The notes under the pieces were generated by a model, which was not told the DNA's origin, did not search any database, and saw nothing but the letters and a program-made list of their open reading frames with translations. Positions 60,652 to 64,000 of a stretch of DNA of 64,000 bases are shown one piece after another. The DNA is from a gamma proteobacterium HIMB55 (GTDB taxonomy: Bacteria > Pseudomonadota > Gammaproteobacteria > Pseudomonadales > Halieaceae). The stretch spans positions 1,322,035 through 1,386,034 of the forward strand of contig AGIF02000001.1 of assembly GCA_000227505.4 (NCBI GenBank), written 5' to 3'. How positions within the stretch are numbered: the first letter of the stretch is position 1; the number at the start of each line of letters is the position of its first letter. A program made the translations under genes and the position numbers.

Positions 60652-60777
60652 AGTAATGGCATGCTGATCGTGATTGATTCCCACAGAGAGATCGAGTCGC
60701 GCCACTGCGTAGCCCTACGCTTAATGATCAAAGACTAGTCGGATGAGAAGACTATTCGACCCGGCAAACGAAGTTGG

Positions 60778-61521
60778 CTAGGTCCGTGGGTGTTTACGAG
60801 CGTAAAAAGGAAGCGCCACAAGATAGGTCAGACTTAGCATTGTCAGCGTTTCCCAAGGGTAGATGAGAAGGCTTGCAATCAACAGCGTGAAAATCGGAAC
60901 CACCAAGAAACCGTAGTTTTGGGAGATCTTAAGGGACTTTAAGGACAAGGTCGGTACCTGCGAGACAGCGAGGAACCCGCAGCCAATGAGATACATCGAG
61001 ATCAGTGCGGGAGACTGACTAACAAAGTCAAACTCGAGCAAATAAAGATAGACGGGCATTAAGGTAAGCAACGCCAAAACGGGTGCAGGAACCCCCTCAA
61101 ACGTTTGCGCTGTCTCTGACTCTTCGCTCGCGTTAAAACGCGCTAGGCGATAGGCACAACATGCAGCTACCAACATGATCGCAACCCATGTGAAGTCCAC
61201 TCTTGTCGACTGATTAAACAGCGCAAGGTGGAGTATCAGTCCGGGCGCAATGCCAAAGTTAAAGAAATCAGCCAAGGAATCGAGTTCCTTACCGATACGC
61301 GAGGTGGAATTAAGTGCTCTTGCCAGCCTACCGTCCAAGCCGTCCATCACCATAGCAACCACCAACGCAATCACAGCGAGGTCGATGCGAGCGTCCAGAG
61401 CAAAACGAACCGCAGTAAGCCCTACACAGACCGCCCCCAAGGTCATCATATTGGGGATGAGGTTAGCTAAACGATCGCGCCCTCGCACAGGGCTTCCGTT
61501 AGGCTGGAGCTCCGAGGTCAC
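60778..61521 (-). CDS. pssA: CDP-diacylglycerol-serine O-phosphatidyltransferase
   Basis: This 247-residue inner-membrane enzyme makes phosphatidylserine. The CDP-alcohol phosphotransferase signature DGxxDGxxAR(x)8Gx3Dx3D is complete, from [10 protein letters not shown] to ELDSLADF. About six hydrophobic helices follow. The start is taken as GTG at 61521, forming a GTGA overlap with the psd stop codon; a longer frame to 61602 would lie inside psd. This is the membrane (Bacillus/yeast-like) type of PssA, not the phospholipase-D-like enzyme of E. coli. With psd it forms the phosphatidylethanolamine pathway in one operon. Confidence 0.92.
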   Translation of the reverse strand: MTSELQPNGSPVRGRDRLANLIPNMMTLGAVCVGLTAVRFALDARIDLAVIALVVAMVMDGLDGRLARALNSTSRIGKELDSLADFFNFGIAPGLILHLALFNQSTRVDFTWVAIMLVAACCAYRLARFNASEESETAQTFEGVPAPVLALLTLMPVYLYLLEFDFVSQSPALISMYLIGCGFLAVSQVPTLSLKSLKISQNYGFLVVPIFTLLIASLLIYPWETLTMLSLTYLVALPFYARKHPRT

Positions 61522-62219
61522 TTTGAAACGCCAACCTGCGCCGACGACTCGTCTAGTCTCGCCAGTACCGTCTCGCCGGCAACCATGGTTTGTCCCAAGC
61601 AAACCGCTGGCGCAACATTCTCAGGAAGATAGATGTCGAGTCGGCTTCCAAATCGAATAAGACCAAACCGATCACCCGCTGCGAGGGTGTCACCCTCCTC
61701 GACGAAGCACACAATGCGACGAGCCACGAGACCCGCGATCTGGGTAATACCGATAGCAGTTCCATCCTCACGTGTGATGGTGATTGAGTTGCGCTCGTTG
61801 TGTTCCGAGGCTTTATCGAGCGATGCGTTCAAGAACTTGCCATGGTGGTAAGTCACATTCGTTACGGTACCGTCAATGCAGGCACGATTAACGTGGCAGT
61901 TGAAGACGTTCATAAAGACTGAGACGCGTGTTAGCGGCTGATCGCCTAAGCCCATCTCAGTGGGTGGCGTGACCTCCTGTATGAGCGACACAACGCCATC
62001 TGCAGGGCAGATAACCAGGTTGTCACCCTGAGGCACAACGCGAACCGGATTGCGGAAGAAATAGTAGCACCAGACAGTTAGTCCCACACCGATCCAAAAC
62101 AGCGCCTCTGAGAACAATCCCAGGACTAACGCAATGGCGCCAAAAATAGCGACGAACTTTCGTCCCTCTGGGTGCATCGGAACGACCACCGCATCCATCA
62201 TATTCATACTTTGCCCCAT
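61518..62219 (-). CDS. psd: Phosphatidylserine decarboxylase, short type
   Basis: This 233-residue pro-enzyme converts phosphatidylserine to phosphatidylethanolamine. Two hydrophobic stretches lie near residues 20-50. [21 protein letters not shown] and [20 protein letters not shown] are characteristic. Self-cleavage to form the pyruvoyl group should occur at the Ser of IRFGSRLD near the C-terminus. It is the short (archaeal/alphaproteobacterial-type) form rather than the longer enteric form. Several Met codons near the start are possible; Met5 (62207) has GGGGC at a good distance. It overlaps pssA by 4 bases. Confidence 0.93.
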   Translation of the reverse strand: MGQSMNMMDAVVVPMHPEGRKFVAIFGAIALVLGLFSEALFWIGVGLTVWCYYFFRNPVRVVPQGDNLVICPADGVVSLIQEVTPPTEMGLGDQPLTRVSVFMNVFNCHVNRACIDGTVTNVTYHHGKFLNASLDKASEHNERNSITITREDGTAIGITQIAGLVARRIVCFVEEGDTLAAGDRFGLIRFGSRLDIYLPENVAPAVCLGQTMVAGETVLARLDESSAQVGVSK

Positions 62220-62263
62220 ACCGCGATTGCGGTATCTACTACTAAGTCAGTTTATGGGGCGCA

Positions 62264-62291
62264 AGTATAAGAGGTCTGAACCGACTGTCGA
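62264..62291 (-). promoter_or_regulatory. Sigma-70 promoter of the psd-pssA operon
   Basis: On the minus strand TCGACA (62291-62286) and TATACT (62269-62264) are spaced 16 bases and lie 45 bases before the psd start. Confidence 0.55.
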
Positions 62292-62500
62292 GTTTACTTT
62301 TTCATAAAGCAGACGGTGCCTAAGCGAAATTTCACGCCCCGACTGTTACGAAAAACTTGAGAGGCAAGTATTTTGCCCCCCCCTAGTATCACCTAATCGC
62401 AGCACCCTAGAGGCCCAAGCGTTTTCCATCAGCCGACAGGCTTGGCGGCCCCTACAGACATGGCCCAGGCCGGGTGCCTCGACTCAACTCTGTTTTCTCT

Positions 62501-63421
62501 CTAGTTCGAGGATCGAAGTTCGAAAGGTAAGCCAACCAGCTTGTTTAAGGAGTACGGGCGATATCGCTCCAAAAGCGATATGAGTATTGCTGCAGATTCC
62601 TCATCGAAAAAGCCGGAGTAGTTGGCAGGACGAAAGTGCATTTGGAAGGCGCGGACTGCTAGCTGAGATTGCTCATCCTCAATGCCCGTTACCGAAACTT
62701 TGTAGCCGTATGCCAACAGTAAGGCTTGTTGTTGCTCGGTAGTTAAGGGGTAATGACTCATCAAGCCAACAAGCTCTGTCACGCGACTTTCATCAAACCA
62801 GGCGCCAATCCCTGCATCGAAGAGTTGTTTCCAAGGGAATAATGGCCCCGGGTCAACCTTACGGGTGGGTGCAATATCAGCATGACCTACAATCGCTTCA
62901 GGGCGAATATCCGGGTGCTGCTCGAGTGTTTGGTTGAGCAATCGCACCAACATATCAATCTGCTCGCTTCCAAACGGCTTAAACGTACAGGCAGTTGCAA
63001 ACTCGGCGCTGTTCCCCAGAGTTGCAATGTCCTTCTCACAACCGGATTGGTTGACGATCTCAATACCAATCGACTGATCGTTGAGACCTGTTTTACCCAC
63101 CCAATAGGATCTTCCTGCATGCCAGGCCCTGTCCGACGTTGACACCAGCTCGTAAACACGAAGGGTGTCACCAGAGTAAGTTAGGTCACCAAGTTCTGGG
63201 ATGAGGTAATGCGCGCTGACGCGCCGCTCCGTCTCCCCCGTTAATATCGCCAAAGAGCGCTCGAAATGCTCCGAGGTGAAATGAATGACTAGATGATTAA
63301 CACGTGAGTTGAAATTGCTAGAGGGCGTCGAGACGATCGGTACACTAGTGCAAGCTGTAATGAGCAAGCAGCTAAGCATTGTCAGTAACGGGCTCTTTGT
63401 CTGAGGAACCGTCCCTTTCAC
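62501..63421 (-). CDS. N-acetylmuramoyl-L-alanine amidase lipoprotein (AmiD-like)
   Basis: This is a protein of about 306 residues when started at GTG 63421, which gives a proper lipoprotein signal (VKGTVPQTKSPLLTM, then the lipobox ITAC). The frame is open upstream to an ATG at 63472, but that start lacks a ribosome-binding site and a signal pattern. The amidase_2 domain shows VIHFTSEHF with the first zinc His, SAHYLI, GIEIVNQSG and the later zinc-binding VGHADIAPTRKVDPG. A C-terminal peptidoglycan-binding domain follows (LAVRAFQMHFRP). It would cut the amide bond between MurNAc and the peptide in wall recycling at the outer membrane. Confidence 0.88.
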   Translation of the reverse strand: MKGTVPQTKSPLLTMLSCLLITACTSVPIVSTPSSNFNSRVNHLVIHFTSEHFERSLAILTGETERRVSAHYLIPELGDLTYSGDTLRVYELVSTSDRAWHAGRSYWVGKTGLNDQSIGIEIVNQSGCEKDIATLGNSAEFATACTFKPFGSEQIDMLVRLLNQTLEQHPDIRPEAIVGHADIAPTRKVDPGPLFPWKQLFDAGIGAWFDESRVTELVGLMSHYPLTTEQQQALLLAYGYKVSVTGIEDEQSQLAVRAFQMHFRPANYSGFFDEESAAILISLLERYRPYSLNKLVGLPFELRSSN

Positions 63422-63776
63422 AAACCCAAGCACAAGGCCAAACGGCTCAAATATCGTGTTAGAAACTGCCATAATGCTTCATTAATGATTCACCTACACC
63501 GCTTAGTGATCAGTGTAAGTTCTTCGACTCCGTCTTGATCGACACAAAACTGCATGGCTTTACCCAGTCGCTTGACTCACATTACCAAACACATCTAGCC
63601 AACTCAGAATTAGCCTACATTGCGTGAGGTGTGATTCACAGCAGTTTGCCGTAGCTCGCCTCTAACGACTAAAACCAAACCGAGTCGCGTGCTGACACCA
63701 AACCGCATGCGATCATATTGACAGTATTTATGCCACAACATACCGTCATCAGGTGTCTCAAAAACCTGTGATTGCT
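63422..63776. other. Divergent intergenic region, amidase / DUF2855 gene
   Basis: This region includes the uncertain N-terminal extension of the amidase frame. I see no clear promoter boxes, hairpins or repeats. Confidence 0.4.
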
Positions 63777-64000
63777 ATGACTCATAACCCCTACACGCTG
63801 TCCTTAAATATCGACGATTTTCGTCAGCATGAAGTTGCAGGGCCGCTTAACAATGCGACCAACGAACTCAACGAGGGGGAGGTCTTGTTTCGCGTCGACA
63901 AACTCGCGCTGACAGCAAACTCGATCAGCTACGGTTTCGCAGGCAAGTCCGGCTTGATTCGATACCTCGACATCTACCCAGCGGAAGAGGGCTCCGCAAA
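63777..64000 (+). CDS. DUF2855 family protein, N-terminal part (runs off right edge)
   Basis: The frame opens at ATG 63777 and stays open to the window end (about 74 codons). The text GEVLFRVDKLALTANSISYG followed by YLDIYPAEEG matches, as I recall the family, the N-terminal part of DUF2855 proteins, which look like the substrate-side start of medium-chain dehydrogenase/reductases (a groES-like fold). A GTG at 63768 in the same frame is an alternative start. Function unknown. Confidence 0.65.
   Translation, partial: MTHNPYTLSLNIDDFRQHEVAGPLNNATNELNEGEVLFRVDKLALTANSISYGFAGKSGLIRYLDIYPAEEGSA

Noticed and set aside
60661-60738. Possible 25-codon small protein (plus strand) near the inverted repeat
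   Set aside because: Only a weak GAGAG upstream, no conservation evidence; too short to support from one sequence.
1-64000. tRNA, rRNA, insertion sequence, integrase, phage or toxin-antitoxin genes
   Set aside because: Looked for on both strands; nothing in the open frames or gaps supports any of them.

Overview
The window looks like chromosome from a heterotrophic marine gammaproteobacterium. My best guess is a member of the OM60/NOR5 (Halieaceae) or a neighbouring cellvibrionalean group. This is inferred from the gene mix: TonB-dependent receptors, a beta-1,3-glucan (laminarin-type) degradation locus with flavin-dependent halogenases, many acyl-CoA enzymes, an OxyR/rubrerythrin stress cluster, and a short-type Psd with a CDP-alcohol-type PssA. 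No rRNA, tRNA, insertion sequence, phage or CRISPR array was seen. Coding density is high and both strands are used.

Layout. 1-5.1 kb: the end of a TonB-dependent receptor, then convergent oxyR, then a divergent cluster of rubrerythrin, a GlpC/HdrD-like Fe-S protein and a DUF3501 protein (peroxide defence and redox). 5.2-12.1 kb: housekeeping and stress genes (Tat-targeted FAD oxidoreductase, HAD phosphatase, alpha/beta hydrolase, periplasmic glutathione peroxidase, HNH protein, uridine kinase-like protein, carboxylesterase lipoprotein). 12.1-16.0 kb: a leftward operon tpiA - thiolase-like protein - SDR dehydrogenase - enoyl-CoA hydratase. 16.1-21.6 kb: avtA, single-chain ATP sulfurylase (sat) with cysC, a YeiE/CysB-like LysR regulator and two flavin reductases. 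22-28.9 kb: isovaleryl-CoA dehydrogenase, DAHP synthase, two crotonases, transaldolase and a coniferyl-aldehyde-type dehydrogenase.

29.0-55.3 kb is the accessory centre of the window. It holds a sodium/sugar symporter and a GH3 beta-glucosidase lipoprotein. Divergent from these is a large TonB-dependent receptor followed by a tight run of halogenase - SapC - cupin_8 - halogenase. Then come a secreted beta-propeller/TSP3-repeat protein, a GH16 laminarinase lipoprotein with five accessory modules, a LytS/LytTR two-component system and a second GH3 enzyme. Inferred flow: the GH16 enzyme cuts beta-1,3-glucan at the cell surface, the receptor imports oligosaccharides, the GH3 enzymes release glucose, and the SSS symporter takes it into the cytoplasm. 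The role of the halogenase/SapC/cupin genes is unknown and is the most interesting open question here.

50.6-52.4 kb interrupts this locus with a 3-hydroxyacyl-CoA dehydrogenase and a GFA-family protein. 55.4-64 kb returns to core metabolism: succinate-semialdehyde dehydrogenase, CaiB-type CoA transferase/racemase, a secreted cyclase-family protein, an acyl-CoA dehydrogenase, the psd-pssA phosphatidylethanolamine operon, an AmiD-like amidase lipoprotein, and the start of a DUF2855 gene that runs off the right edge. Functional calls rest on reading motifs by eye; no database search was run.
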